Assembly (NCBI GenBank): GCA_006538405.1
Contig: BJKQ01000006.1
Span: 2,875,001 to 2,939,000, forward strand
Length of the DNA: 64,000 bases
Direction of reading: 5' to 3'
From: Hansfordia pulvinata
Lineage: Eukaryota > Ascomycota > Sordariomycetes > Xylariales
The translations under genes and the position numbers were made by a program. The notes below the pieces were generated by a model, which saw only the letters and a list, made by a program, of their open reading frames with translations, ran no database searches and was not told the origin of the DNA. Positions 1 through 11,437 of this stretch are shown in pieces. Position 1 is the first letter of the stretch. Every line of letters begins with the position of its first letter.

Positions 1-377
1 GCCATGATGACGTTTGTGGAGAAGAGGTTATAGCTGGGCCGGCCAAGGCGAGACACGTTAGTGGGCGCCCGGCACAGCCGTCGCGGCCAACATGAGCGAC
101 GAAGAGAGACAGAGACTCACGAGTCGGTCAGGAAGCCAGAGGCGGCCACGGCCCAGATGCGCAGGTTCCAAGAATTGAGGTCGAGCTCATAGCGCAGCTG
201 CTGGCGATCCTGGGACGAGATGCATGTGAGCGAGGGTGGGACGGTGGGGCGCGGGCAGACAAGCAAGCTCACCTGTAGATCGCGGGAGGGCAGAGCGGAG
301 CTGTCAAAGCCGAGAAAGCCACGGTTGTGGCGCTTTTCGATGTAGAAGCCATCGTCGTTAAGGATGGACGACGACAT
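1..377 (-). CDS. Phosphate-transporter-like MFS permease, N-terminal fragment (gene runs off the left edge)
   Basis: Only the first three exons are in the window, read as complement(<1..33, 121..209, 273..377). The ATG is at 377-375. Exon 1 gives 35 residues starting MSSSILNDDGFY and ends at a GTGAGC donor. Exon 2 encodes DLNSWNLRIWAVAASGFLTD and ends in a split serine codon before a GTGAGT donor. Exon 3 continues YNLFSTNVIMA. The two introns are 63 and 87 nt with CAG acceptors. The segment GFLTDSYNLFSTNVIM is the start of transmembrane helix 1 with the aspartate typical of the PHS (phosphate:H+ symporter) family of the major facilitator superfamily. That family imports phosphate across the plasma membrane. 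The substrate is inferred from this motif alone; a glycerophosphoinositol (Git1-like) permease is the main alternative. The rest of the 12-helix protein lies outside the window. Confidence 0.72.
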
Positions 378-3300
378 GCTGAAGCGCGGCGGTGGCGTGT
401 CGCGCAGAGGCCGGCGACATGGGGTCGGACTGGCGATGGGAGGAAAAAGAGGGCAAGAGGGACTGGGGAGGCTCAGCCCGAGCCCGGGAGGCGAGTGCTC
501 GGACGGGCACGGCGGAGAGGGACGATGGGGAGCAGAGGGTGGCCGTTCATCACGTATTGGTGTCGTCTGGTGTGGTGTGGTGTGGTATGGTGTGGTGTGG
601 GAGGTCGGCAAGGCGCGCGAGAATATACCTACCTACCTACCGACTCGTACCCCCTGAGAAGCAAGTACATAAGGTATCTGGGTAATGAAGGTACCTACCT
701 AATCATCACCGCGACCGAATGGAAGCAAGTCCGAGTACTCGGACGAGTAGTGCATGTAGGTAGGAGATCGACCCGTTACCTGGGAGCAGTGGTGAAGGTC
801 GACGTCGTAGCGACAACTCCAGGATTGATCAATGTGGGTCGGGGTCCTGGGCCGGGTTTGGTTTGGTCTGGGTCTGGAACCTCCGATGCGAGTGCATGTA
901 CCGAGTACCCAGCGCCCGGGTCTTCTGTCTCTTCTGTCAACAAGATCGCCAACGTCCACTGGTATCCCACGAGAATGCTCTTATTAATGATAGTAGCTTC
1001 ATCAATAAGATGTGACCACCAATTGTTAATCCAATTTGTCTACTCGTAGAACCCTACCGATAGTTATATATACCTAAGTCATTAGGTAGTCAACGTATGT
1101 AGCCATCGAATCAACCTTGATACCTACTCGTACACACGAGTACATTAAGTAATCCATCGCGCAGCCTCATACCCGTACTGATGAACGGCCATGCAGCGGG
1201 AGGGTTGACGAGACGCGGTTCCATGATGGATGCTGTGCGCCCTGATGACTGCGCGTACCTAATTGTGGGGGTTTGCCGCTCTTTGCGGCATCCGTCCTTG
1301 TCGCACACCCGGACACAGGTACCCGAGGTCTTGTTCTGAATGCCATGCGATTGAGGCAGAGACTCACATAGATCGTACCGGGTAGGGTTCCTGACCCCTT
1401 TCCCAGTGGCAACGAATTGCAAAACTTGCACAGATGCGGGTGAGCATCAACTAAGAATACACCTATGGAGATGGAGATGGAAGGCCGACAGTGTTCTCTC
1501 TCTCTCTCTCTCTCTCTCTCTGTCAGCTTAGTCTTAAAATGCCCATGTTTACCTGGTATCTACCAGCTACTCGTACCTATCTTATTATGTAGGTATCTTT
1601 CAGAGCGATGAACTCGTACTTTGCTTCTTCCGCGGTTCGTTCGCTTCGGCGGCCGAGACTGCAAACAGGCTGCCACCGGCGATCCGCCCGCCCACCCGAC
1701 GGGCTGAGGGACCCCATCGTTGCCCGTTGCGCTAGTAAAATTCGTACAGTGGTTGACGCGCATGAGGACGATCAGCCAAGGGACTGATGGGACGTCCCAT
1801 TGCGGCCATGACAATCGAGGGCTGATGAACCCTCACTGCATCACTGCATATGAAGAGACTTCAATACGCATTCAACGCCCTGCACGAGTACTCGTCCTTG
1901 CAGACCATACGAGACAATAGGTTAGGTAGGTTAAGTACATGTAAGTAAGGTGTTAGGTCGTCCGTCCCAACATTGAAGTATCCAATACTCGTGGCTCCTC
2001 CCGCTTCTTCCATGTACGAGTACGGATAGTAGGTACCTACTGTAGGTACGTAGCCTGTCGGGTACGGAGCGCCTACACAATAGGAGCACGGGGTATCAAA
2101 AGAGCCTCCCTAATGGGACGTGGGACGGCTGCATGGCGTGCCCCCACCTGCCCAGGGTCCTCTCCGGAGTCGACCTGCCGCGGTGCAGAACCAGACCCGT
2201 GCACCGGTACGGGTCTGTGATTGGCTGCAGTAGCCATCATACAATACTGGACATGAGGTTCCCTGCGCTGCAGTTCAAGGTGCTTACCACCGAGTCCTCT
2301 GGGTACAGGCTGCCAACTCGGCCGTCCCGACGGAGGCTTGGACAAGCCCCGCGTCCGGCTCATCTCTTCGCCGTCATCTCGGGAATCAATCCAAGTTCCA
2401 CCCACCGCATACGGCTGGAAGAACTGAGCGCTCGCAATGACTCAAGTCCTCCGGCGGGCGAGGGACTTGGAGAACATGTACCTACCGTTCGAGGATATTG
2501 AGCTCTCCGTCTTAGCCATGGATAAGGTATCGTGCCGTACCTACCCTACCTCCAGCTACATGACCTTACCTACCAGGTACCCCCAGACCCCTGGAAGGTG
2601 CGCCCCCACCCCCGCCTGGGCAGGGCACAGCAACCCAACGAAGCAAGCACAACCTCAGTTGATACGACCGCGTGCTCTTGCCGCCTCGTGCCGCCTCGTG
2701 CCGCCTCTCGTCACCCGTCACTCACGGGCACTCGCGCTTGCCCGGCCTATGAGCCTCACTCAGGTCGCCTTTCCACCCCACCACTGCAGTGACAACCTAC
2801 ATGTAACCTACCACCACTGGGTGCCCGTGGTCCGTCATCCACCTCGCAGCTCTCACCACAGGTGCACCCATTCAGACGAGAGTCTCCCGGGCCTGTCCCG
2901 ACCCCTTCTGCGCCCACCGGACCTCGACACCCTCCTTTCGTCGCCCTGCCCGCCCTCACCACGGCCCCCTTTTACTTCTCGTACCTACTCAGTACACTCG
3001 AGTAGGCGTGCTGCCACCACTGGTGATCGCCGTGCCAGCATCGGCTTCGCCCTTCCCCCCGCGCCGCAGGCTCTGATCACGTGTGCGCGCAACATATCAG
3101 GTTGACAATCGTCAGTCAGCCCTCCTCCCCTACCCGTGCCCCCCGCCCTGGGAATCGCGAATCTCCCGCCTTGGACTGCCCGGCGCCGCGGCCCGGCTCG
3201 CTCGCTCGCTCGCTCGCACGCCTTCACGAACCACTGGCGGACCCCGGCACGACCGAGTACAGTAGTGGTCTCTTCACCCGGCCCCGAGCCTCGACCTTCT

Positions 3301-3558
3301 TTGATTATTAGCCTCATCCCACTCACTCCCCAGGGGTCCTGCCGCCAGCTCCTCGCCCTGCCACCCGCAGATCCCCTTCGCCTCCCGAGCAGAGCTTGTT
3401 CACGAGCTTTGCCTTGCCTTACCACTGCGACTGAGTTCCCAATCGGCCTCGTCCCGTCCTGCGGCTCGCCGACTACGCCTCCGTCAAGCCTCAAACTTCA
3501 ACACCTCCCGACTCAGCTTCCCTGACTGTCCCCAGTCCGCCTTGGAACCCTCTGAGAC
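378..3558. other. Gene-free intergenic region with simple repeats
   Basis: No credible protein gene is visible: open frames here are short, overlap on both strands and resemble nothing known. The left part (about 570-1130) is the promoter side of the phosphate transporter. It carries TGTGG repeats near 571-602 and dispersed GTAGGTA/CCTACC and TACTCGTA motifs (1041, 1125, 1568, 2015). A (TC)n run lies at 1495-1521. A GTGCCGCCTC unit is repeated in tandem around 2687-2708. From about 2900 the plus strand becomes pyrimidine-rich, as expected for the promoter and leader of the downstream plus-strand gene. Confidence 0.6.
1495..1521. repeat. (TC)n microsatellite
   Basis: About 13 uninterrupted TC dinucleotides in intergenic DNA. 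Confidence 0.95.
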
Positions 3559-3669
3559 ATGCCTGTGCCCCGCTTGCACTCTCGTCTCAAGTCGCCCTTG
3601 TCGCCTCCAGACTCTGGAGACTCCCACTGGGGTCTCCTGGGCTTCTGCGCCTCCATCAAGGCCCTTTGA
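3559..3669 (+). other. Upstream ORF (36 codons) ending 8 nt before the next gene's ATG
   Basis: ATG at 3559 opens a 36-codon frame (MPVPRLHSRLKSPLSPPDSG..., ending SIKAL) and stops with TGA at 3667-3669. The ATG of the downstream coding sequence is at 3678. The frame is neither in phase with the main ORF nor overlapping it, so ribosomes would have to reinitiate or leak past it. It is real as sequence, but its presence on the mRNA depends on where transcription starts, which cannot be read here. It could also be chance in a GC-rich leader. Confidence 0.4.
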
Positions 3670-3677
3670 AGCCCCCC

Positions 3678-5037
3678 ATGCCGCGCGCTGCGATGGCCTA
3701 CTCATCCTCTTCCTCCACCTCATACGCCTCGTCCTCCCTCACTCAGCCTTCCTCTCGCGTCTCTAACCCTCCAACCTTCTCGAGCTCAGGCGGCTCCCAA
3801 TGGACCCCCAACACCACCGTCTCGGGCCTGACCGAAGATCCCTCAACCCCGCTCCGGCCCCTGGATCTCGGCCCTCCGGGCTACCAAGCAACAATGTAAC
3901 GCCCCTTCTTTTCCCTTGCGGCTTGAGTTTGCTGGACCCCTGCTGATCATCTGCCGCCGCTCAGCTTGTTGTTCGAGAACACGCCCGAGGAGCGGACGGT
4001 CTACCTGGGCCCGTGGGAGATTTGCGACAACACTCAGCGTCGCATTCTGTGGCAGGGCAGTTACCGCATGGAATGCCTGGAGCAAGTCTGTATGTTGCTC
4101 ATCCATCACCCGGTCTTCACCAGCTTCTCGCCGAATCGCAAAACTGAACAGCTTCGCAGTGTCACCTGCCGACGCAATTCCGCATACTCTTCACGCACGA
4201 CACCGCCAATTCTCGGATCCTTTCCAGCTCGAACGATACGTCCATTTCCCAGGCACACAGCGTGTGCGGTACATCGACCAGGATGGAGTAATCCTCTTCG
4301 ACCAGTTCATCGACATCAAATACGAGTTTACCACGATTGAAGCCTCGTTGCAGTTCCAGGGAGACCTGCGCCAGAAGGACCTCGTCGACTGCTTCGACGT
4401 TGACGTGGGTTGGACGGATAGCCACGGGAGAACAGACTCATTCGGCAATATCAAGGGCATGGGCACCATCCAAAGGTTGAAGCTATGGTCAGATCGGCAG
4501 ACCTCGAGGCACTCGCTCACGTTTTTCGCCAACCGTATCGATCGCCATTATCGCGAATACCCGGTGGACCAGTTCGAAGCAGAACCGAGATCGCGCGATG
4601 ATCGCCGGCGGACGTTACGCCTGATGGTCGCCAATCGACGGGGCAGTGGCTCAAGCAGCCGAAGGTTAACATTAGCCCCGTTCCGGAGAAATCGATCTTC
4701 ATCGTCATCAACCGCCCCAGGCCTGGACATTCAATATCTCGGCCTCCAATTTAGCCGGAATGATGGTAAGTGGAAATGCCTGGCAAGACGGTGACCGAAT
4801 CTCAGCATCTGATCGTACCATACAGACTACCGCCGTTTTCTGAACGTGTGGCAGACGGCATATGGGTCGGACAACGAGCTTCGACATGTCGGATACCCGC
4901 AAGACTACTTTGAGCTTCCATCCCCTGAGATTCCTCCGGGAGTGGCTTACGAACTTCCGGGCTCTCTAACTTATCCCGAGATCATGCCGTCGGTCACGGA
5001 GGCAGCTGATGTGACATACGAACAACGTCATGCCTGA
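3678..5037 (+). CDS. Conserved-looking protein of unknown function, four exons, 386 aa
   Basis: Exons are joined as 3678..3895, 3965..4089, 4160..4765 and 4826..5037. The introns are 69, 70 and 60 nt with donors GTAACG, GTATGT and GTAAGT, CAG acceptors, and CTGAT/CTGAAC-like branch sites. The joined frame stays open over 1161 nt. Residues 7-40 are Ser-rich and look disordered. Then come a compact segment (QWTPNTTVSG, LGPPGYQ, LLFENTPEERTVYLGPWEICDN, RRILWQGSYRMECLEQ) and a folded-looking region with VRYIDQDGVILFDQFIDIKYEF and DLVDCFDVDVGWTDSHGRTDSFG. An Arg/Ser-rich stretch (about residues 270-315) follows, then a C-terminal part with DDYRRFLNVWQTAYGSD. No signal peptide, membrane segment or catalytic motif is evident. 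I do not recognise the family. A second in-frame ATG at 3693 is an alternative start. The exon 2/3 junction was chosen because it restores frame with a consensus GTATGT donor. Confidence 0.75.
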
Positions 5038-7290
5038 TCATGTTCGACTCTGCACGAAAACAAGTCGATACTCCCGACTCTCGAACATCAGGCCTCGTCC
5101 TTAGACAGGCGATGACGAGAGGCTTTCCATGACAACCGAGCACGCATAGAGCTACACTGCCTTGCCTCGAACTGCGCCAGGCTGTTGGCAGCCACCTCTC
5201 TGAATTGAGTCCAAGTGCTGCTTATCACACATCGCCATGTATTCAAGGGCTGGCGACTTCACGACTTCACGACCAGAAAATAGGAATATTCACGAGCAAC
5301 TTCGTGGAAATGTATGCACGGACGTGGGGCATGATGAATGTAAATATATGAAGGCTTCAAAAGCCACTGTCGGATCGCGACGCGCGATATGCAACACTGC
5401 GAGGAATGTGGCGCTGGCCACCACCCAAGTCGCGGGACGGGGCGACAGGGGTAATACGCCTTCGTTCTGAAGAGGGTTGTCTATGCGAATTCTGCAGGAT
5501 GAGCGGCACTCATCTGCAAACGAGACTTATGAATAATGAACATATTAGTCTGGGGACGCTACCTAGAAAGACAAAACAATTAACGCAAGTGCCAGAATAG
5601 TTAATCCCGGCTGTTCGGTACTTCGAAAGCATTCCCTCAGGATAATCATTCTGTAGCAATCACCTGACAGTTGCGCGAAGTGTTTCAATGAACGTTTGAG
5701 CCGCCAGCGAGGATTCAAGATCGCACGACCCCTTTCCAGGCACACAGGCAACAGGTCAACCAGGACATGCAATAAGCTACAACTGCTACACTCGAAAATT
5801 CTGAATGTTGGCGCAAGATATGGTGTTGCCGCTGATCAGTCTGTTCTTCAATTTACTTTTTCAGTTTTGGGAATCATCTTTATCCCCAGGTGAACGCAGT
5901 GGCTTGCAAAGACTCGAGACCCCGGCGTTTGCGTATGTCGAAATTTGAGCCACTTAAATTTGCAAAATCGAAGAACGCAGAGAGTGGTGGAGCCCATGCT
6001 GTGCTCGATCCCAAATGCTACAGAAGCTTGACCGAGATATCTCGGAGGGGCCAGGATGTGGAGAGCTCGAAGACCAAAGACTGCCCGGTTCAGATACTGC
6101 GCGTGGCTACGCATGAAGCTTTCCGAGGTCTTTCAAGTTCGAGAGACATTTGATGACCGGTCTCATCAGGCACATTCTGGCACCAAGATGTCCGCGGAGC
6201 GATTTCGAAACGCAAACGACCGGGTTGAGCCTCAGGCTATGAACTCATCTGGACAGAAACCGCTCGGTCGTGCCGGAGTCGAGGCGGCGAGACGGGAGAG
6301 AAGAAGAGCACAGCGCGGTATCACGACACAGGCGAATCTGCTCGCGCGCCTACTCAACAGGGACATGCGCCCATGCGTGATGAACGTGACTCTTGTCTCT
6401 ACCACAGCCTCTCGCAGTTTGAGACGAGGGCGTGTCTTGGGTATCAAATTCGGCCCAGAAGAACACACCTATAGCTGCTCGCGGACATCGGTCTGACCCC
6501 GCTGTGCGAAAAAAAAAAAAAAAGGGGGGGGCGGCCACTAGAATACAACTACGTGATTCAGGACTCTTCAAGCGGTGTATAGGGCAGAGGACGACTCTGA
6601 AGACCCGCAAAGGAAGGGGGGAGTCCTATTAGAAACCACGGCCCCAAGCTGCAAGGCGCCGGGTCGGGCGCATTTGCGGCCAGAATGACGGTCCAGTGAG
6701 GGTGGGCCAGCTGTGGAAAGTGCGAGGATGCTCACGTACGTGAATAGAAACATGGCACTGGATGACAGGAGATGGCGACACTGGAACGAGGTGGAGCCCT
6801 GGTCAGGCTTCCCAACGAGTGATTAGTTGCCTTCTCATCCCTCTGGGGGGAGTCAAAGGGGGGGGGGGGGGAGCAAATTAGGAGGCTGTGGCCACTGCGA
6901 CCCCAGCGACTCCGCGCAGGACCCCGATAGACAGGTAGGCGTTGGGTGGGACTTTCGGTCAGTTGATCGTCGTGGTAGTCGCAACGGCTGACGAGGGCCG
7001 GTGGGTTGCAGGGAAGATGGGCAGCCGCCACGTGGTTGTGGTGGTGAAGGTGATGGCGATGGTAATGGCGATGGCGGCGGCGACAAGTCAAGTACAGTAC
7101 AGGGAGAGAGAGAGAGGGGGGGGGGGGGGATGCTGGAAAAGCCGTTGTCGGCTGGCAGCCGGAGGCAGAGTGGTGCATCTGCAGCCCGCAGACTGGGGAA
7201 AATGATAGAACGGCAAAAAGAGGATGCGCATGTCGCGCGTGTGTTGGGGGCGTGGCGTTGATGAGGCGGTCGGGAAGAGCGGGTGGAGCA

Positions 7291-7343
7291 AAGACGAGAC
7301 GAGACGAGACGGAGACGGAGACGGAGACGGAGACGGATGGATG
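7291..7343. repeat. GACGA/GAGACG short tandem array
   Basis: GACGA units grade into about six copies of GAGACG, then GGAT units. The array is purine-only apart from its C positions. Confidence 0.9.
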
Positions 7344-8847
7344 GAGGCGGCGTTGCGGGTATCTGTTCTCGTAGGAGACACCAGGAGCGCATCTCATAAC
7401 GTAAAGTCTTCAAGGTTGGCCCGTTTGCCTTCTGTACTCGCGGGTTCCGACCTACATACTCCATACGCAGTGGCCACCCACGCAGACTGTCTGCCCGCCG
7501 CCTTTTGTCACTTGAGGGCACGGACACTCTTTCGCTATAGTTGGTGCGGCGGATGGCTTGGCTTGTAGAGCCTTGCGTGACTTGGCACAGCCTCGCCTCC
7601 ATCGCCTTGTGCCACCAACGTCCATGCAAGTCTACGAGTACATGGAAGTGCCTCCTTTCACTTCACTCGTAGGTGCCCGGCGCTCTCCATGTACTCGTTA
7701 GGTAGACTTTCAAGGCTGGCTCACAGGCTGCGGGCAGTTCTGGTTTGGTCGCCTGACGCCCCATTGCACTTGCCTTTTGACGACACCCTGCCCATGGATC
7801 AGCTTGGGCTGGTACGAGTGGGTGGCAGGTGCGGGAAGTCGCCGGTAGTGCTTGCCGCCAATCCAACCCACCGCCCCCGAGCCGTGTCTGCCTGCCGTGC
7901 CTGCCTGCCGCGAGCCTCACTCGGGTCCCACAACAATCTTCTTTCCCGGGCGCAAATGCTCGTCCCCTTGCCGAGGGGGCAATGATGGAGACCCAATGTT
8001 GCCCAGCACGCGTGTTCTTTACTCGCACACGCTGCGAACCCCACTTTGGCACGGGGCTTGGGGCGAGATGTAGAATATTCGTAGAAAGAGAAAGAGAGAG
8101 GCTCACGTGAGGTGAGGCGTCCTGCCAGTCAGTCAGTCAGTTACGCGTAGTCAGTCAGCATGAATTTGATCGACAGGAACTTTTCTGCACTGGCAGCGAC
8201 TTCCTTGCTTGCAGCAATGCCGGTTGACGCGGCCCACTTGGGGCCCGCGTCAGAGGCGCGTGAGGCAAAGTACCTTACCCGTACGGCAGCCCAAGACGCC
8301 TTTCTAAAAATGCCCCGACCAAATGGACCGAGATGGGGCAAGAGGCGGGATAAACCCACCTCAAACTGCCACGGACTTTCTCAGGCCGACCCACCGCTTG
8401 GGTACCTCTCATACGAGAGCTGTACCTAGGTACGTACCACCTACGCGTCCATCCCGCGGTGCCCCCAGTCCACTTCGGATCCGGATTGAGCGCTCGTCGG
8501 GATTAGGTACTTGCTGGGTGTGCGAGCGGCCCACACCCAAGGGTGTCTCGACACGTACCTCTCACGCGAGTCACCTCCCGGATCAAGAGTGGCGCACAAT
8601 GACGTAGACATCCAAGACATGGCCATCCCGCCCTGGATTTTTTCCTACTCCATGCTCGATCGCATCTCGATCCCATTGCGCCCTCATCAGCCCGCGCGAC
8701 TCGGCGGCCATGGGCGCCCCCCTTTTCTCCCTCGCACCGAATTGAGCATGTTTCTCGCCTCCGACGCAGCATTTTTGGACACAGGTCGACCACTTATTGA
8801 GGGGCACCACAACAACAGGTAAAGCAGGGCGAGCTTGGCTTGACACT

Positions 8848-8874
8848 GCCGCCGCCGCCGCCGCCGCCGCCGCC
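8848..8874. repeat. (GCC)9 trinucleotide repeat
   Basis: Nine perfect GCC units in intergenic DNA. They create artefactual poly-Ala/Gly/Arg frames on both strands. Confidence 0.95.
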
Positions 8875-9467
8875 ATCCGGTATGCCGCCCGTTCGGAACC
8901 CCTGCGGCACTCACCGCGTAGCTCGCAAAACATCGTTGCGCGAGTATTCGTCTCCTGCCGGCATCTGATGAGGCGCGCACGATGTGGTAGTCACCATGCA
9001 ACCAAACTCAGCCCCGATGCTGCCGCCATCCCTTCTCACCTTCTATCCGAGGCTCTCCTCTCCCCGCCCCGTTTGTATCTTGTGCCCGACCCAAGAGCCT
9101 CCCTGCCAGGACCTCGTCGGCTACCTACCATACGCGTACAGAGGAGGGAGGAGGGGGAAGAAAAGAGAAGTTGGAAAGGGGCGGCAGAAGAAAGAAGAGG
9201 ACGGAGACGAGTGAAGGAACCAAGGACAAAAAAAAAAGAACAAAGACCCCTGCCTCGGCTCCAACCGCTCGTGACATTTTGCCCGCTCGGCTCTACAGGA
9301 CCGGGGACCATGTGTGCCATGTGCGCTCAAGGATGCACCCACCGTACCATGCAGTCTGACGTCGGCACAGGCAGGAAGAAGGGTGAAAGGAGTTGCGGTA
9401 GGAAAGCAGGCGAGTAGCTGGCGAGTACACCCACCACCACCGTACGATCCCTCGTACGACCGTTGGC

Positions 9468-9484
9468 GGTGGTGGTGGTGGTGG
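9468..9484. repeat. (GGT)n trinucleotide repeat
   Basis: Short perfect GGT run, intergenic. Confidence 0.85.
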
Positions 9485-10585
9485 CATGGAGATCGCGCTT
9501 TGTGTAACCCACGCAGGGCCGTCGTCGTCGTATGTATGTATGTGTGTGCCTGGCTCGTGGCCCCCATGGCACACCCGACCCGGCTTTCTGAAATGATTGT
9601 CGGAATCCAATATTGATCTCTCCCCATCGTCCCAGATGTGTGTCGATGCGCAAAGTTGCCCATGGCATTCCATCCATTTCCCCATCTGCTTTCCCTCCCC
9701 CAATTGTCGAAATTCCCTCCCCCGTCCCGGCGTTGGAAGAGCAGGGGGGAGGGGGAAGGAAACATCGATCACAAAGTGGCATGACCGACGGCTTACCTGG
9801 CTGCCATGTGGTTTGCACGGTTGAGGGGGCGATTTGCCAATCCAGGTTCGCCTATCTGCAGATCGTGCTTCCGCCTTCTCCATAGCCCTCGCCCCCCGCC
9901 CCCTTGCGTGATGCGAAATTTCACACGACGCCCTCTCCTATCACGATCTATTCCTCTCGCTTGGCCTGTCGTCGCATTGCCCAGACGAGCCAAGACACGT
10001 CTTCGTAACTTTGCTGCAATGTCGTAGTCGGACGAGCAGTCGAAACCCCTTCGACATCTACTCGTTTGCCTCTTAATTCAAGCTGTCACGGCAAAGAAGG
10101 TTCGGACTAGGTGTTGGGAAGAAGCTGCAGCTGAATGCTGCAGAGAGGGCGCTGATCATTGAGACGATCTCAACATATGCTATGTACAACTATACAATAC
10201 GGATACGCTCTCTTGATCAGGACTTGGCCGTTGTCTCTCCTCAAGCTCCGACGAAGACCCCAGCGTGCGCGCAGCAGTCGGTCTGAGCATTACCCCTTGG
10301 GTTCCCTCCTCATTGCCACCGTTGGCCCCGATCGACCATCTAAATGACCCGGCCAAGTGCCAGACAAAGCCGCACCATTTGCGCCTCTAGTCCCAATGAC
10401 CAGTCAAGGTCTTGCCGCACGGCTGCGGTGAGGGTATTATAAATCAAACTTCTTTGGGAATGTTCCAAAACGCCAATAGCTCAAAGGGAAATTCAGGAAG
10501 AGGAAAAAAAAGAAACCCAAACTCCATTCATGAAGGTGCCCGTGCACCGTTTCTCTTTTCAAGGCATCGCAGGGCGACCAGCGGC

Positions 10586-11437
10586 TCAAGGCCCTTCCTG
10601 ACACGCTATCGCAGCGAGCGCGTCGAGTCCGCTGCTCGAGGCCGACGGAGCCGGGGGGTTGATCGCGGGAAGGTTGTAGCCACGCATTTCCCACCCGACG
10701 ACCGGCGAAGGCAACGGCGGGCTGTCGTAGTAGTCGAGGTCGGCCATGTGGACATCGGGCGACCCCGAGCCGGTGTGAGAGGAAGTTCTCGACGAAATGG
10801 AGGCACGCTTCGCAGCCGAAGGGTGTGACTTGGAGCTGATCTTGGAGGCGACGGAAGCTCGCGACTTGTCCTTGTAGTGAGTCTCGAGGTGCTGCTTCAT
10901 GTTGTCGGCGCGTGTGAACTTCTTGTGGCAACCAGAGAAGGTGCACTGCACGGCCTTCTCGGCGGTGTGAATCTTAGAGTGGCGGGAGGCATGGCCGGAC
11001 GTGGTGAATGTCTTCTCGCAGCCATGGCTCTCTCTGTAGCGGCACGGGTACCTCTTGCCAGAGCGTTCGGGCGCGGCAGAGGCACTGTCTTCTTCGTAGG
11101 AGTTGGAGCGGCTGCTGCTCTCTATGTAGACGGGTCGCTTGGCATTGGCGTGCTTGTCGGGCATGGAGTAGTCATCGTAGTACGAGCGGTGTGCGTGAGC
11201 GTACTCAGAGGCACTCGGCGTCATGGGCGAAATGGCATCGTAGCTGCTAGCATTCGAATCGTACGAGTCGGAACGAAGCAATTCGGGTGTGTTCAGAGGC
11301 GAGCGTTCAGTGGCAGACGAGTAGCGGCTGGAAGAGGTCAAGACTGGCCTCTGCAGAGGCTGCTGCGACGGGCGAGGGCTGGAGTCGTCATTGAGGAGCG
11401 ACACCGGCCGTCCCGCGGCGTCTCTGAACAGCATCAT
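10586..11437 (-). CDS. flbC: FlbC-type C2H2 zinc-finger transcription factor (conidiation regulator), 283 aa
   Basis: Single exon. The frame is open upstream of 11437 but contains no ATG there, so the MMLFRDAAGRPVSLLNDD start is the first possible one; the adjacent ATG at 11434 is equally good. Residues 15-125 are Ser/Tyr-rich and disordered. Two zinc fingers follow. Finger 1 (C132, C140, H153, H157) lies in KRYPCRYRESHGCEKTFTTS. Finger 2 (C165, C170, H183, H187) lies in CTFSGCHKKFTRADNMKQH. A basic KDKSR segment and a conserved tail ending GLDALAAIACQEGP complete the protein. This finger pair and tail match the FlbC family. In Aspergillus, FlbC is a nuclear fluffy-pathway activator of brlA and asexual sporulation. 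Family assignment is strong; the role here is by homology. Finger 1 has an unusually long Cys-Cys spacing (seven residues). The gene stands alone, with 11.5 kb of non-coding DNA on its 5' side. Confidence 0.92.
   Translation of the reverse strand: MMLFRDAAGRPVSLLNDDSSPRPSQQPLQRPVLTSSSRYSSATERSPLNTPELLRSDSYDSNASSYDAISPMTPSASEYAHAHRSYYDDYSMPDKHANAKRPVYIESSSRSNSYEEDSASAAPERSGKRYPCRYRESHGCEKTFTTSGHASRHSKIHTAEKAVQCTFSGCHKKFTRADNMKQHLETHYKDKSRASVASKISSKSHPSAAKRASISSRTSSHTGSGSPDVHMADLDYYDSPPLPSPVVGWEMRGYNLPAINPPAPSASSSGLDALAAIACQEGP

Larger units (their letters stand above)
5038..10585. other. Gene-free intergenic region, 5.5 kb
   Basis: No convincing gene. The first 1.4 kb (5040-6500) is more AT-rich than its surroundings and includes the 3' flank of the preceding gene. 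Frames at 5890-6153 and 6056-6496 lack recognisable motifs and splice structure. A run of 15 A then 8 G lies at 6509-6531. Further right are many simple repeats: a G run at 7116-7129, a GAGACG hexamer array (7291-7343), GTCA units (8126-8141), (GCC)9 and (GGT)n. A TACGAGTA motif sits at 7633. The long minus-strand frames at 6732-7629 and 8583-9883 are shadows of low-complexity sequence. Confidence 0.6.

Noticed and set aside
5038..6500. RIP-mutated transposon remnant in the AT-richer stretch
   Set aside because: No transposase or reverse-transcriptase residues, no terminal repeats, and only mild AT enrichment.
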